Assembly (NCBI GenBank): GCA_037045585.1 | Contig: JBAOIR010000024.1 | Coordinates: 1 to 64,000, forward strand | Origin: SSF14 sp037045585 | Lineage (GTDB): Bacteria; Actinomycetota; Acidimicrobiia; Acidimicrobiales; Microtrichaceae | Direction of reading: 5' to 3' | Length of the DNA stretch: 64,000 nucleotides | In this document: piece after piece, positions 52,537 through 60,372 of the stretch | Layout: the number at the start of each line of letters is the position of its first letter | How positions within the stretch are numbered: the stretch's first letter is position 1 | Program-made: the position numbers and the translations under genes | Notes under the pieces: generated by a model | The model's database searches: none | What the model saw: the letters and a program-made list of their open reading frames with translations, nothing else | What the model was told of the DNA's origin: nothing

Positions 52537-53106
52537 ATGACCACCGCCACGACCCCCCGCACCGATCGACCGCGACGAGGGCTCCGAGCTGTCGTCGGAG
52601 CGACCGTCCTCGCCGTCGGCCTCACCGGATGTTTCCCTGATCCGGGCCTGCCGCCGACCGTCGGCGCCGCCATCACCGTGTCGAAGACGGTCGGGATCCA
52701 GTCGGGCGATGTCATCACCGTGTCCGGAACCGGCTTCACGCCCACCGGCAACATCGGGACCCGACCCCCGCTCGGCGGCGCCCCGGCCGGCGTGTACGTG
52801 GTGTTCGGCCGGTTCGCCGAGGTGTGGAAGCCGTCGGCCGGCGCCGGCGGGCGCACCGTCCTGCTCCAGAAGTGGGCGCTCCCGCAGTCGTCGATCGACA
52901 CGCTGGTGGCCTTCCCGTGGAATCAGGACCCCGCCGAGTTCGTCACCATCGGCGCCGATGGGTCGTGGACGGCGCAGATCACCGTCCCCGCTTTCGATCC
53001 GGCGGGCGGCGGATACGGCTTCGCGGTGTACCCCGGCAGCGGTGCGTCCAACGCCGGCGAGGAGCTCCTCGAGCGGGTCACGGTCGCGGCGCCCGTCCCG
53101 ACCTGA
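52537..53106 (+). CDS. Secreted lipoprotein with Ig-like domain, possible haem-locus protein
   Basis: The signal RAVVGATVLAVGLTGC puts the lipobox Cys at residue 32. The mature part is beta-rich: VSKTVGIQSGDVITVSGTGF, GVYVVFGRFAEVWKPSAGAG and YGFAVYPGSGASNAGEELLE. The ITVSGTGFxPTG pattern resembles Ig-like linker domains found beside HtaA haem-binding modules in actinobacteria. No HtaA domain itself is present. GGAG lies nine bases before the ATG. With the DUF2470 and haem-oxygenase genes to the right, a haem-capture role is inferred, not proven. Confidence 0.6.
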   Translation: MTTATTPRTDRPRRGLRAVVGATVLAVGLTGCFPDPGLPPTVGAAITVSKTVGIQSGDVITVSGTGFTPTGNIGTRPPLGGAPAGVYVVFGRFAEVWKPSAGAGGRTVLLQKWALPQSSIDTLVAFPWNQDPAEFVTIGADGSWTAQITVPAFDPAGGGYGFAVYPGSGASNAGEELLERVTVAAPVPT

Positions 53107-53128
53107 TTCTCCGCCCACCCCGACTCGA

Positions 53129-53160
53129 AACGACCCCCACGGGACACCGTGGGGGTCGTT
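53129..53160. terminator. Strong terminator-like hairpin
   Basis: A 14-bp perfect stem (AACGACCCCCACGG / CCGTGGGGGTCGTT) around the loop GACA ends the lipoprotein gene at 53,106 and lies before the stop of the convergent DUF2470 gene. TT then CGCG follow; the T-tract is weak, but position and stem strength support termination in both directions. Confidence 0.65.
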
Positions 53161-53197
53161 CGCGTCGGGTGCCCGGCGGGGCGCCCAGTCGTGGTGG

Positions 53198-53509
53198 TCA
53201 GTGGGGTCGGGGTTCGACGCCGAGCTGTGCGCACGCCGCCTCGTACATGCGAACCACCTCGACGCGGATCTCGCCCCGTTCGGTGAGCGGGCGGCTCCAC
53301 GGGATCCGGATCGTCTCGTCGCCGTCGGGGAGCGTGACGAGGTAGTCGCCGCCGTCGCCGTCGAGTCCGGTCATGGTGGCGGCGGTCGCGTCAGGTCGGT
53401 CGCCGAGGCTGCGACAGATGAGCAGCGTGTCGGCACCGTGGTCGGCGTTCATGTGGGCGGTCACCCCGGCGATGGTGGCCTCGTCGAACTGGTGGGGTGC
53501 GTCGGTCAT
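53198..53509 (-). CDS. DUF2470 haem-iron utilisation protein
   Basis: This 103-residue protein is a free DUF2470 domain: IAGVTAHMNADHGADTLLIC and RSLGDRPDATAATMTGLDGD. The HMNADHxxxLL stretch is the C-terminal domain of HugZ/HutZ haem-degrading proteins. As a separate protein it probably assists haem binding or hand-over to the haem oxygenase, whose gene is divergent and 130 bases away. The start is ATG 53,509; the stop is at 53,198 before the terminator. Confidence 0.75.
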   Translation of the reverse strand: MTDAPHQFDEATIAGVTAHMNADHGADTLLICRSLGDRPDATAATMTGLDGDGGDYLVTLPDGDETIRIPWSRPLTERGEIRVEVVRMYEAACAQLGVEPRPH

Positions 53510-53530
53510 GTGGTGCAGCTTCCCATTTCC

Positions 53531-53577
53531 GGGTTCTGTCCGAACCCCTCTTTTGTACGGAGACGAGATCGTATAGT
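53531..53577. promoter_or_regulatory. Dyad and -10 of the haem oxygenase promoter
   Basis: GGGTTC-TGTCC-GAACCC (53,531-53,547) is a perfect dyad. TATAGT (53,572-53,577) 59 bases before the haem-oxygenase GTG is a good -10. The dyad is at about -40 relative to it and may serve both divergent genes. Confidence 0.45.
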
Positions 53578-53636
53578 GTTTGGCACCCCTTACAACTTCT
53601 GGTGGCCCGACTGTGCCCCGACTCTGGAGACGCTCC

Positions 53637-54314
53637 GTGACGCAGACCGACGAGACCGTGATCGCCCCCGAGGGGTTCGCCCAACAGATCCGCCAGGCGA
53701 CCTGGGTCGACCACGGCAAGGCCGAGCACGCCGGCTACATGGATGAGCTGACGGCGGGCAGCCTCACCCAGTACGAGTACGCCGAGATGATCGTGCAGAT
53801 GTGGTTCGTCTACGGAGCGCTCGAGGGCGCGGGTGAGCGTCTCGCCGGCGACCCGACCGTGGCGCCCTTCCTCGACCCCGCCCTGATCCGGATGCCCCGC
53901 ATCGAGGCCGACCTCGAGGTCCTCCTCGGTGAGGACTGGCGCGCCGACGCCACAGCGACTCCCGAGACCGAGGCCTACGTCGCCCGGCTCGGCGAGGTCG
54001 CCGACTGGCCGGGCGGGTTCATCGCCCACCACTACACCCGCTACATGGGCGACCTGTCGGGCGGTCAGTACATCGGCCGCCTGGTGCGCCGGCTGTACGA
54101 GGTGACTTCCGAGGCAGGCGCAGCGTTCTACGACTTCGCCGGTATCGACGACGTCACGGCCTTCAAGGACGCGTACCGCTCCCACCTCGACGCGGTCCCG
54201 TTCGACGAGGCCGAGCGGCTGCGGGTCATCGACGAGATCCACGCCGCTTACGCGTTCAACACCACGCTGCTGCAGGGCTTGGGCGACCGACTCGCCGCCA
54301 ACCGCTCCGCGTAG
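53637..54314 (+). CDS. hmuO: Haem oxygenase (HmuO-like)
   Basis: The 225-residue protein has the proximal His of HmuO-type haem oxygenases near residue 26 (TWVDHGKAEHAGYMDELT) and the distal-helix motif YTRYMGDLSGGQYIGRLVRR with the flexible glycines. It cuts haem to biliverdin, CO and iron using O2. The start is GTG 53,637, with GGAG upstream. It is divergent from the DUF2470 gene. An electron donor is not adjacent. Together with the lipoprotein and dyad it forms a small haem-iron island. Confidence 0.85.
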   Translation: MTQTDETVIAPEGFAQQIRQATWVDHGKAEHAGYMDELTAGSLTQYEYAEMIVQMWFVYGALEGAGERLAGDPTVAPFLDPALIRMPRIEADLEVLLGEDWRADATATPETEAYVARLGEVADWPGGFIAHHYTRYMGDLSGGQYIGRLVRRLYEVTSEAGAAFYDFAGIDDVTAFKDAYRSHLDAVPFDEAERLRVIDEIHAAYAFNTTLLQGLGDRLAANRSA

Positions 54315-54368
54315 CGCCGCGGCGAGCTCCGCGGCCACTCCGGGCCACTCCGGACGGCGTCGGGCGGC

Positions 54369-55352
54369 TCAGCGCACCGGGCGCGTTCCGATGATCGACG
54401 CTCGTTCCATCACCCGGACGTGGGGCCAGTAGTCGCTCGACGCGTAGTGCTGGACGGCCCGGTTGTCCCAGAACGCAACGGAGTCGTCCTCCCAGCGGAA
54501 GCGGCACTGGTATTCGGGGTAGTCGGCCTGACGGCACAGCCGGTCGAGCAGCGCCGTGCTCTCATCGGGCGTGACGCCGGCGACGTGGTCGACGAAGTTG
54601 CGGTTCACGTACAGGTGCCGCCGCCCGGTGACCGGATGCGTGCACACCACCGGGTGGGTGACCTGCGGGTACTTCGCCCGGGTCTCGGCCTTCTTGTCGT
54701 CGGGGATGAAGTGGCCGAAGGTGCGCATGTAGTCGTGCACGGCGTCGAGGTGATCGATCTCGGCCTTGGTCGCCGCGTCGAGGCCCTCGTACGCGGCGTA
54801 CATGTCGCAGAACAGGGTGTCGCCGCCGACGTCGGGCACCTGCACGGCGTGGAGCACTGCGCCCATCGACGGGGCCTCGCGCCACGTGACGTCGTGGTGC
54901 CACGCGTTCTCGTAGCCGCCGATCTCCGCCGACTTCGCCAGCCGGACGAGTTCGGGCTGGCCGGTGTTCGCCGGGATGAACGGGTGGATCTCGAGGTCGC
55001 CGAACCGGCGGGCGAACGCGACGTGCTGTTCGGCGGTGAGCGGTTGGTCCCGGAAGAAGATCACCTTGAACTCGGCGAGCGCGGTGGCGATCTCGTCGAT
55101 GGCTCCCTGCGGCAGATCGTCGGTCAGGTCGATGCCGTGCAACTCGGCGCCGATGGTGGCGCCCATGCGCCGGACATCGAAGTGCTCGAACGTGAGGCCG
55201 GCGAGTCGTTCGCTCTCGGCCGCGAGGTGGGTGGTCGGCCCGACCTGGACCGTGAACGGTTCCATGCGAAACCGCATCGCCGCGAGCCCCGAACCGGGTA
55301 CCCGGTCGGTGGCGTCGGCCAGCGTGCCGACGGTGGTCGTCGTGTCGGTCAT
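54369..55352 (-). CDS. TauD/TfdA family Fe(II)/2-oxoglutarate dioxygenase
   Basis: This 327-residue protein has the facial triad His152-x-Asp154 in NAWHHDVTWREAPSMG and the distal His at about 302 in NRAVQHYASSDYWPHVRV. The following Arg (MERASIIG region) binds 2-oxoglutarate. TauD-like features include IFFRDQPLTAEQHVAFARRF. It would hydroxylate a substrate such as a sulfonate or aryloxy acid. GGGGGA precedes ATG 55,352. The flavin reductase and SnoaL genes lie upstream on the same strand with short gaps, so they probably form one operon. Confidence 0.8.
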   Translation of the reverse strand: MTDTTTTVGTLADATDRVPGSGLAAMRFRMEPFTVQVGPTTHLAAESERLAGLTFEHFDVRRMGATIGAELHGIDLTDDLPQGAIDEIATALAEFKVIFFRDQPLTAEQHVAFARRFGDLEIHPFIPANTGQPELVRLAKSAEIGGYENAWHHDVTWREAPSMGAVLHAVQVPDVGGDTLFCDMYAAYEGLDAATKAEIDHLDAVHDYMRTFGHFIPDDKKAETRAKYPQVTHPVVCTHPVTGRRHLYVNRNFVDHVAGVTPDESTALLDRLCRQADYPEYQCRFRWEDDSVAFWDNRAVQHYASSDYWPHVRVMERASIIGTRPVR

Positions 55353-55405
55353 GATCGTCCCCCTTGCGTCTGCGCTCACGGTACCCGCGAGCGTGGCCCC
55401 ACGGC

Positions 55406-55903
55406 TCAGTGGCGGCGGACGCCGCCGTACTTCATGCGCGTGTCGCTCATCGATGCCGGGCGGGCCTCGTCGTTCGGGATCGCGGCAGCGACGACCTCGC
55501 CGACGAACAGCGTGTGGCTGCCGAGGTCGAGGGTGTGGCGGACCTCGCAGTCCATCCACGCGATCGCCTCCTCGAAGATCGGCGCGCCGGTTGTCGCCGT
55601 GGTCACGGCGCGGCCGTTGAGCGTGCCGTCCTCGTCGACGGCGGGCTTGGAGAACTTCACGAACACCTTGGTGTTCTCGGCGTCCCAGAGGTTGATCGAG
55701 AACGAACCGCCGTCGCGGATCAGGCCGACGGTCACCGAGTCGTTGTCGACGCCGACACCGATCAACACCGGCTCCTGGGCGAGCTGGGTGATCCAGCTCG
55801 TGGTCATCGCGTTGCGTCGACCGCCCGCGGCGGATCCGACCAGCGCGAGGGCGTTGGGGATCTTCCAGGTGACGCGGTTGAGGAGTTCGTCGTCGAGTGC
55901 CAT
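55406..55903 (-). CDS. Flavin reductase domain protein
   Basis: This 165-residue protein has the FMN-binding fold: ALALVGSAAGGRRNAMTTSW and ITQLAQEPVLIGVGVDNDSV. DSVTVGLIRDGGSFSINLWD and LGSHTLFVGEVVAAAI match flavin reductase-like proteins. It gives reduced flavin to a monooxygenase or acts as a dioxygenase partner. It lies between the SnoaL gene (14-base gap) and the TauD gene (53-base gap) on the minus strand. No two-component monooxygenase is adjacent, so the acceptor is unknown. Confidence 0.75.
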   Translation of the reverse strand: MALDDELLNRVTWKIPNALALVGSAAGGRRNAMTTSWITQLAQEPVLIGVGVDNDSVTVGLIRDGGSFSINLWDAENTKVFVKFSKPAVDEDGTLNGRAVTTATTGAPIFEEAIAWMDCEVRHTLDLGSHTLFVGEVVAAAIPNDEARPASMSDTRMKYGGVRRH

Positions 55904-55917
55904 GAGGGCAGCCTGGC

Positions 55918-56415
55918 TCAAGGGCGGGCGAAGTTCCGGTCGGGTTGGGCCGGGGGCGCGATGAAGCCCTTCCCGGGGCGCCAGCCGCTCGCGGCGAGAT
56001 CCTCGAGCACGTGGGTCATGTTGAGGAGGTCCTCCTCGTAGGAGAACTTTCCGTCGCCCGCGTAGACGAGGGTGGAGATACCGGACTGCTGGTAGCGGGT
56101 GCCGTCGGGCCGGGTGCCGGGGAGCTGTTGCCACCACTTGATCACGACGGTGTCGCCGGTGATCGCCGTGTACTCGATGGGGAAGTCCCAGTCCTCGAGG
56201 CCGCGCATGGACTCGTCGAAGAAGCGGCGCAGTTCATCGTTGCCCTGGAGTCGACCCCAGGCCGGGTCGATGTACACGGCGTCGTCGGTGAAGAGGTCGC
56301 CGAGGTCGGTCCAGTCGGCTTCGCGCCGACCGATGCGTTCGCGGAGCTCGACGTAGGTGGCGAGGGCGGCCTCCACCTCGTCGGCGGGGAAGTTGCTGGA
56401 GGGTGACGTGGTCAT
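55918..56415 (-). CDS. SnoaL-like NTF2-fold protein
   Basis: This 165-residue protein is a single NTF2/SnoaL domain: RIGRREADWTDLGDLFTDDA, VYIDPAWGRLQGNDELRRFF and DTVVIKWWQQLPGTRPDGTR. Members bind small polar or lipid ligands or act as isomerases, hydrolases or cyclases. It is the first gene of the probable operon with flavin reductase and TauD dioxygenase, all on the minus strand, which suggests a small-molecule degradation step. The start is ATG 56,415. Divergent from MarR. Confidence 0.65.
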   Translation of the reverse strand: MTTSPSSNFPADEVEAALATYVELRERIGRREADWTDLGDLFTDDAVYIDPAWGRLQGNDELRRFFDESMRGLEDWDFPIEYTAITGDTVVIKWWQQLPGTRPDGTRYQQSGISTLVYAGDGKFSYEEDLLNMTHVLEDLAASGWRPGKGFIAPPAQPDRNFARP

Positions 56416-56511
56416 GGCGCCGATCATGCCGCGGATCGCCGCGCCGATGTCGGGCGGACGGACTCCTGTGCCCGACAGCGGCCGTCGCCGCCTGTGACCG
56501 TTGTCCCAAGG

Positions 56512-56535
56512 TAGTTAGTTTCCCTGGCTAACTAA
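56512..56535. promoter_or_regulatory. MarR-type operator
   Basis: TAGTTAG (56,512-56,518) pairs with CTAACTA (56,528-56,534), and TTAGTT with AACTAA in the overlapping register. The spacing and AT content fit a MarR dimer. It ends 20 bases before the MarR ATG and would autoregulate it together with the downstream MFS transporter. Confidence 0.6.
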
Positions 56536-56554
56536 TGCGGGTATCGTGGGATAC

Positions 56555-57064
56555 ATGCCCAGGACGACCCCCACGATCTCGAACCCCGGTGCCTCCGAGC
56601 GCAACGCTCCCGACATCGACGAAGTCGCGGCGTCCCTGCGCATGTCCATCGCTCGGCTGGCCCGACTCCTGCGCCAGCAGGACCAGAGCGGGATGTCGCC
56701 AGCGCTGAACACCGCCATGGTGTCGGTGTGGAAGCACGGGCCCCTCACGCTCGGCCATCTCGCACAGCACGAGCAGGTCACCCCGCCGACGGTCAGCAAG
56801 CTCGTCGACAAGCTCGAGCAGCGGGGGTTCATCGAGCGGATCTCCGACCCCGCCGACCGCCGCGTCACCCGCGTTGCCATCACCCCGGCCGGCATCGAGC
56901 AGATCGAGGAGATCCGGGGCCGCCGCACCGAGTGGTTGTCGGCCCGCCTCCGCGAGCTCCCCGCCGACGACGTCGCTCGTCTCCACGACGTCACCCTGGT
57001 GCTCGAGCACCTGGTGACACCTCCGCAACCACCCACGACGAACCACGAACGAACGAACCCATGA
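56555..57064 (+). CDS. MarR family regulator
   Basis: The 169-residue protein has the MarR winged helix: GPLTLGHLAQHEQVTPPTVS and KLVDKLEQRGFIERISDPAD, then RRVTRVAITPAGIEQIEEIR in the wing. Its stop overlaps the MFS start by four bases (ATGA). A dyad upstream of ATG 56,555 is the likely autoregulatory site. MarR/MFS pairs usually control drug or phenolic efflux. The ligand is not predictable from this sequence. Confidence 0.8.
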   Translation: MPRTTPTISNPGASERNAPDIDEVAASLRMSIARLARLLRQQDQSGMSPALNTAMVSVWKHGPLTLGHLAQHEQVTPPTVSKLVDKLEQRGFIERISDPADRRVTRVAITPAGIEQIEEIRGRRTEWLSARLRELPADDVARLHDVTLVLEHLVTPPQPPTTNHERTNP

Positions 57065-58341
57065 CACGCCTCCGACTCCTGTCCTCCGAAACCTTCTCGT
57101 CCCTCTCCATCCGCAACTTCCGCCTCTTCTTCGCCGGCCAGTCCATCTCGCAGGTGGGCAACTGGCTCACGCTGGTCGCCCAGGCGCTGCTCGTGCTCAA
57201 GATCACCGGCAACGGCGTCGCGGTCGGACTGCTCACCGCCTTCCAGTTCGCGCCCGTGCTGCTCCTCGGTCCGTGGGCGGGCCTGGTCGCGGACCGTTCC
57301 GACAAGCGCAAGCTCCTCATGCGGGTGCAGATGTTCGCCATGGCGCAGTCGTTCGCACTCGGGGCGCTCGCGTTCATGGACCGCCCGCCGGTCGGAGCGA
57401 TCTACGCCATCGCGTTCTTCGGTGGCGTGGCGACGGCGTTCGACAATCCGGCTCGTCGGTCGTTCGTCGTCGAGATGGTCGACGGTGAGCACGTGAACAA
57501 CGCCGTCAGCCTCAACAGCGCGCTGATGACCGGTTCCCGCGTCGTCGGCCCGGCCCTCGCCGGCCTGCTCATCTCGACGGTGGGCTACGGCTGGTGCTTC
57601 ATCGTGGACGCGGTCTCCTACGTCGCCGTGATCATCGGCTACCGGATGATGGACCCGACCAAGATCCACGCCGGTCCGGTCACACCACGCGGAAAAGGGC
57701 AGGTGCGAGCCGGTCTCCGTTATGCGATGGGCAAGGACGAGTTGCGCATCCCGCTGCTGATGATGGCGATCATCGGCACGTTGGCCTTCAACTTCACGGT
57801 CGTCATGCCGCTGCTCATCAAGGACGTGTTCCACGGTTCGGACGCGACCTTCACCATCTTCTTCTCGGTGATCTCGCTCGGGTCGTTGTTCGGTGCGCTC
57901 TACACGGCGCGGCGTCGCGCCGTGTCGATCCACGACGTGGTCGTGTCGGCGGCGGTGTTCGGCGTCGCGATGCTGGTGCTCGCCGTCGCCCCGAACCTCT
58001 GGTTCGCCTTCCCCGTCGGGGTGGTGTTCGGCGCCGCCAGCATCGGCTTCATGACGGCATCGACATCGATCGTGCAGGTCGAGGCCGACCCGGCGATGCG
58101 GGGTCGTGTGCTGGCGCTGCAGGCGATGGTGTTCCTCGGGAGCACACCGATCGGCGGGCCGATCGTGGGGCTGGTGTGCGACTGGTTCGGCGCTCGGGCC
58201 GGTGTGGCGCTCGGCGGAGTCGCGACGGTGGCCGCCGCCGGCTACGGGTTCTGGGCGTTGCGCCACCTGCCCGGCCGCGGGGGCGTCACGACCTACGTCG
58301 GGATCGACACGCCGATGCCGCCGAGGGTCTCGGCGCCGTAA
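57061..58341 (+). CDS. MFS efflux transporter (DHA-type)
   Basis: This 426-residue protein has about 12 membrane helices. The first half has NFRLFFAGQSISQVGNWLTL, typical of the multidrug-efflux branch near Tet/EntS. Motif A appears as GPWAGLVADRSDKRKLLMRV. The second half has ASIGFMTASTSIVQVEADPA and MRGRVLALQAMVFLGSTPIG. It is co-transcribed and translationally coupled with the MarR gene. It overlaps the convergent VOC gene at its 3' end. Probable substrate: an antimicrobial or toxic metabolite (inference). Confidence 0.8.
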   Translation: MTRLRLLSSETFSSLSIRNFRLFFAGQSISQVGNWLTLVAQALLVLKITGNGVAVGLLTAFQFAPVLLLGPWAGLVADRSDKRKLLMRVQMFAMAQSFALGALAFMDRPPVGAIYAIAFFGGVATAFDNPARRSFVVEMVDGEHVNNAVSLNSALMTGSRVVGPALAGLLISTVGYGWCFIVDAVSYVAVIIGYRMMDPTKIHAGPVTPRGKGQVRAGLRYAMGKDELRIPLLMMAIIGTLAFNFTVVMPLLIKDVFHGSDATFTIFFSVISLGSLFGALYTARRRAVSIHDVVVSAAVFGVAMLVLAVAPNLWFAFPVGVVFGAASIGFMTASTSIVQVEADPAMRGRVLALQAMVFLGSTPIGGPIVGLVCDWFGARAGVALGGVATVAAAGYGFWALRHLPGRGGVTTYVGIDTPMPPRVSAP

Positions 58342-58811
58342 CGCTCGATCTCCTTCGCCAGGTCGAGCGGGCGTCCCATCACCTCCGACGCCTCGGCGCG
58401 GAGTTCGTCGTCGATGCGGTCGAGGGGGACGAGCCAGCTCAGCTCGAACTCGAGGCCGTCGGGGTCGTGGGCGTAGAGGGCCTTGGTGGTGATGTGGTCG
58501 GTCGCGCCGACGAGCGAGCCGCGTTCGGCCAGGACGTCCCGGAGCCGGGCCAGTTCGGCGAGCGTGTCGACTTCCCACGCCAGGTGGTACAGGCCGACCG
58601 ATGTCCGTCCGGCGGTGGTGGGCCCGGCGTCGGACCCGATCTGGAACGTGCCGAGGTCGTGGTCGTTGGTGGATCCGTCGGCACGGAAGAACGCGGCTCG
58701 GCCGGGCATCCACATCAGGGTCTCGAACCCCAGCACGTTCTCGTAGAACTCGCGGGTGACGGCGACGTCCCGGACGTAGAGGACAGCGTGGTTCAGTCGG
58801 GTGATGGCCAT
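58293..58811 (-). CDS. VOC family metalloenzyme (catechol-dioxygenase-like)
   Basis: This 172-residue single-chain VOC protein has the three expected metal ligands: His in ITRLNHAVLYVRDVAV, His in SVGLYHLAWEVDTL and Glu in GLEFELSWLVPLDR. The DPDGLEFEL motif is characteristic of extradiol-type VOC proteins, though the size fits a short glyoxalase-like enzyme as well. Its 3' end overlaps the MFS gene by about 50 bases on the opposite strand. It is next to an ArsR gene on the same strand with 28 bases between. Confidence 0.7.
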   Translation of the reverse strand: MAITRLNHAVLYVRDVAVTREFYENVLGFETLMWMPGRAAFFRADGSTNDHDLGTFQIGSDAGPTTAGRTSVGLYHLAWEVDTLAELARLRDVLAERGSLVGATDHITTKALYAHDPDGLEFELSWLVPLDRIDDELRAEASEVMGRPLDLAKEIERYGAETLGGIGVSIPT

Positions 58812-58839
58812 GGCCGGTGCAACGTCGGTGGGGGAGCGG

Positions 58840-59172
58840 CTATTTCGACGGGCGCCGGCCGAGCAGGTCCTGCAGGCGGCCGAGCCGGCGGTCCCACGCG
58901 GCGCCGGTGTCGGTGATCCACTCGGTCGCGACGTCGAGCGGTCGCGGGTCGGCCTGGTAGCGGACCTCGCGTCCGTCGCGGTGGCCCGACACGAGGCCCG
59001 CTTGGCCGAGGACGGCCAGGTGCTTCGAGATCGCCTGGCGGGTGATGTCCCGGTCGGACGCGAGTTCCGTGGCGGTACAGGGACCCTGGGCCACGATGGC
59101 GCGCAGGAGTTCGCGCCGGGTGCCGTCGGCGAGCGCCGCGAAGACGGCGTCGGTGCCGGCGGGGTCGGGCAC
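58840..59172 (-). CDS. ArsR family regulator
   Basis: This 110-residue ArsR HTH protein reads FAALADGTRRELLRAIVAQG and PCTATELASDRDITRQAISK, then HLAVLGQAGLVSGHRDGREV and RYQADPRPLDVATEWI. The PLDVATEWI ending is typical of ArsR proteins paired with SRPBCC domains. The start is a GTG at 59,172, five bases after the stop of the SRPBCC gene, so here the regulator follows its partner rather than leading it. GCAAC/GTTGC dyads upstream of the SRPBCC gene are its likely operators. Confidence 0.75.
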   Translation of the reverse strand: MPDPAGTDAVFAALADGTRRELLRAIVAQGPCTATELASDRDITRQAISKHLAVLGQAGLVSGHRDGREVRYQADPRPLDVATEWITDTGAAWDRRLGRLQDLLGRRPSK

Positions 59173-59177
59173 CGGCG

Positions 59178-59618
59178 TCAGACCGCGACGAGCGACCCGA
59201 CGGCCAGGACCGCGCCGAGGGCCATGAGGCTGCCGAGCCACGAGACGGCGGGGGCGGTCGCCGAGGCCGATGCAGGCACGGTTCGGGTGGCGGCGGTCTC
59301 GACGACGGTGAGCCGGGTGCGTTGGCCCTCGGTCGTCACCGTGAACCGGACGTCGCTCCACTGCGACGGGTCATCGGCGGGACTCCATCGCCACCTGACC
59401 TCGTCGGCCCGGTCCGCTGCGACGCGTTCGACGTTGCGGCGGACGCCGTCGTCGGTGATCACCGATGCGCTGTGGTCGTCGGTCTGGGTCCACTCGCCGA
59501 GCCAGGCGGCGAGGAGGTCGGGCGATGACAGCGCTTCGAGGACCCGGTCGACGTCGGCGTCGAGCAGCACGGTCCGTTCGATGGTGGGTTCGGTGTCGGG
59601 GTCACTGGCGGAACGCAT
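59178..59618 (-). CDS. SRPBCC domain protein with C-terminal membrane anchor
   Basis: This 146-residue protein starts at ATG 59,618. It has TIERTVLLDADVDRVLEALS, SPDLLAAWLGEWTQ and DDPSQWSDVRFTVTTEGQRT, a compact AHSA1-like SRPBCC domain. The last 25 residues (SWLGSLMALGAVLAVGSLVA) are a hydrophobic tail, unusual for the family, so the protein may be tail-anchored in the membrane. It leads the ArsR gene and is divergent from clpP across a region with two dyads. Confidence 0.7.
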   Translation of the reverse strand: MRSASDPDTEPTIERTVLLDADVDRVLEALSSPDLLAAWLGEWTQTDDHSASVITDDGVRRNVERVAADRADEVRWRWSPADDPSQWSDVRFTVTTEGQRTRLTVVETAATRTVPASASATAPAVSWLGSLMALGAVLAVGSLVAV

Positions 59619-59622
59619 ATGT

Positions 59623-59686
59623 GCAACGTAGCGGTTGCGTGTTCGGATCACCACCCCTACCATGCGAGACGCAACCAAATGGTTGC
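59623..59686. promoter_or_regulatory. Two ArsR-type dyads between SRPBCC and clpP
   Basis: GCAAC-GTAGCG-GTTGC lies at 59,623-59,638 and GCAACC-AAAT-GGTTGC at 59,671-59,686. The second has the same AACC-N4-GGTT core as the operators at 1,216 and 1,259. Their position would let ArsR control both the SRPBCC operon and clpP. Confidence 0.55.
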
Positions 59687-59738
59687 ACGTGACCGGTTCG
59701 GCCGACGACGTCGGCCCGACCGACAAAGGAGCACCCGC

Positions 59739-60365
59739 GTGATCATCCCCACCGTGTTGATGCAGAGCCCCCAGGGAGAACGGGCCTACGACCTCTACTC
59801 CCGTCTGTTGTCGGACCGGATCGTGTTCCTCGGCTCGGCGATCGACGAGCAGGTCGCCAACCTGGTCGTCGGCCAGCTCTTGCATCTCGAGGCCGAGAAC
59901 CCGAGCCAGCGCATCAACCTCTACATCAACAGCCCCGGTGGGGAGATGACCGGGTTCTTCGCGATCGTCGACACGATGCAGTTCATCCAGGCGCCGGTGG
60001 CGACGATCTGCGTCGGGCAGGCCGCCTCGGCGGCCGCCGTCCTGCTCGCCGCCGGCGAGCCCGGCCACCGCTACATCCTCCCGAACGCCAGGGTGCTGTT
60101 CCATCAACCCCACGGCGGCGCCCAGGGGCAGTCGGTCGACATCGAGATCCAGGTGCGCGAGATGGTCGAGATGCGCGAGCGCATGGTCGACATCCTCGTG
60201 GCGGCGACGGGGCAGGAGCGCGAACGGATCGTCGCCGACCTCGACCGCGACTACATCATCCGTGGAGAGCAGGCCGTCGAGTACGGCGCCGTCGACCACA
60301 TCCTGTCCCGCCGGCCGCTCGAGGTGGTCGGGGCGCTCCAGGCCGACGGTGTCGCGGTCGGCTGA
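59739..60365 (+). CDS. clpP: ClpP protease subunit, stand-alone
   Basis: The 208-residue ClpP starts at GTG 59,739 after AAAGGAG. Catalytic residues are Ser97 in GQAASAAAVLLAAG, His122 in RVLFHQPHGG and Asp171 in DLDRDYII. The usual Ser motif is ASMAA; here Met is replaced by Ala. N-terminal VLMQSPQGERAYDLYSRLLS and YINSPGGEMTGFFAIVDTMQ fit the normal ring. No clpX or second clpP is adjacent, so it may be an extra paralogue assembled with a Clp ATPase encoded elsewhere. ArsR-type dyads lie upstream. Confidence 0.85.
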   Translation: MIIPTVLMQSPQGERAYDLYSRLLSDRIVFLGSAIDEQVANLVVGQLLHLEAENPSQRINLYINSPGGEMTGFFAIVDTMQFIQAPVATICVGQAASAAAVLLAAGEPGHRYILPNARVLFHQPHGGAQGQSVDIEIQVREMVEMRERMVDILVAATGQERERIVADLDRDYIIRGEQAVEYGAVDHILSRRPLEVVGALQADGVAVG

Positions 60366-60372
60366 GCGCCAC

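Noticed and set aside
53129..53160. The hairpin after the lipoprotein gene as an operator
   Set aside because: It is downstream of one gene and at the 3' side of the convergent one, so a terminator is the better reading.
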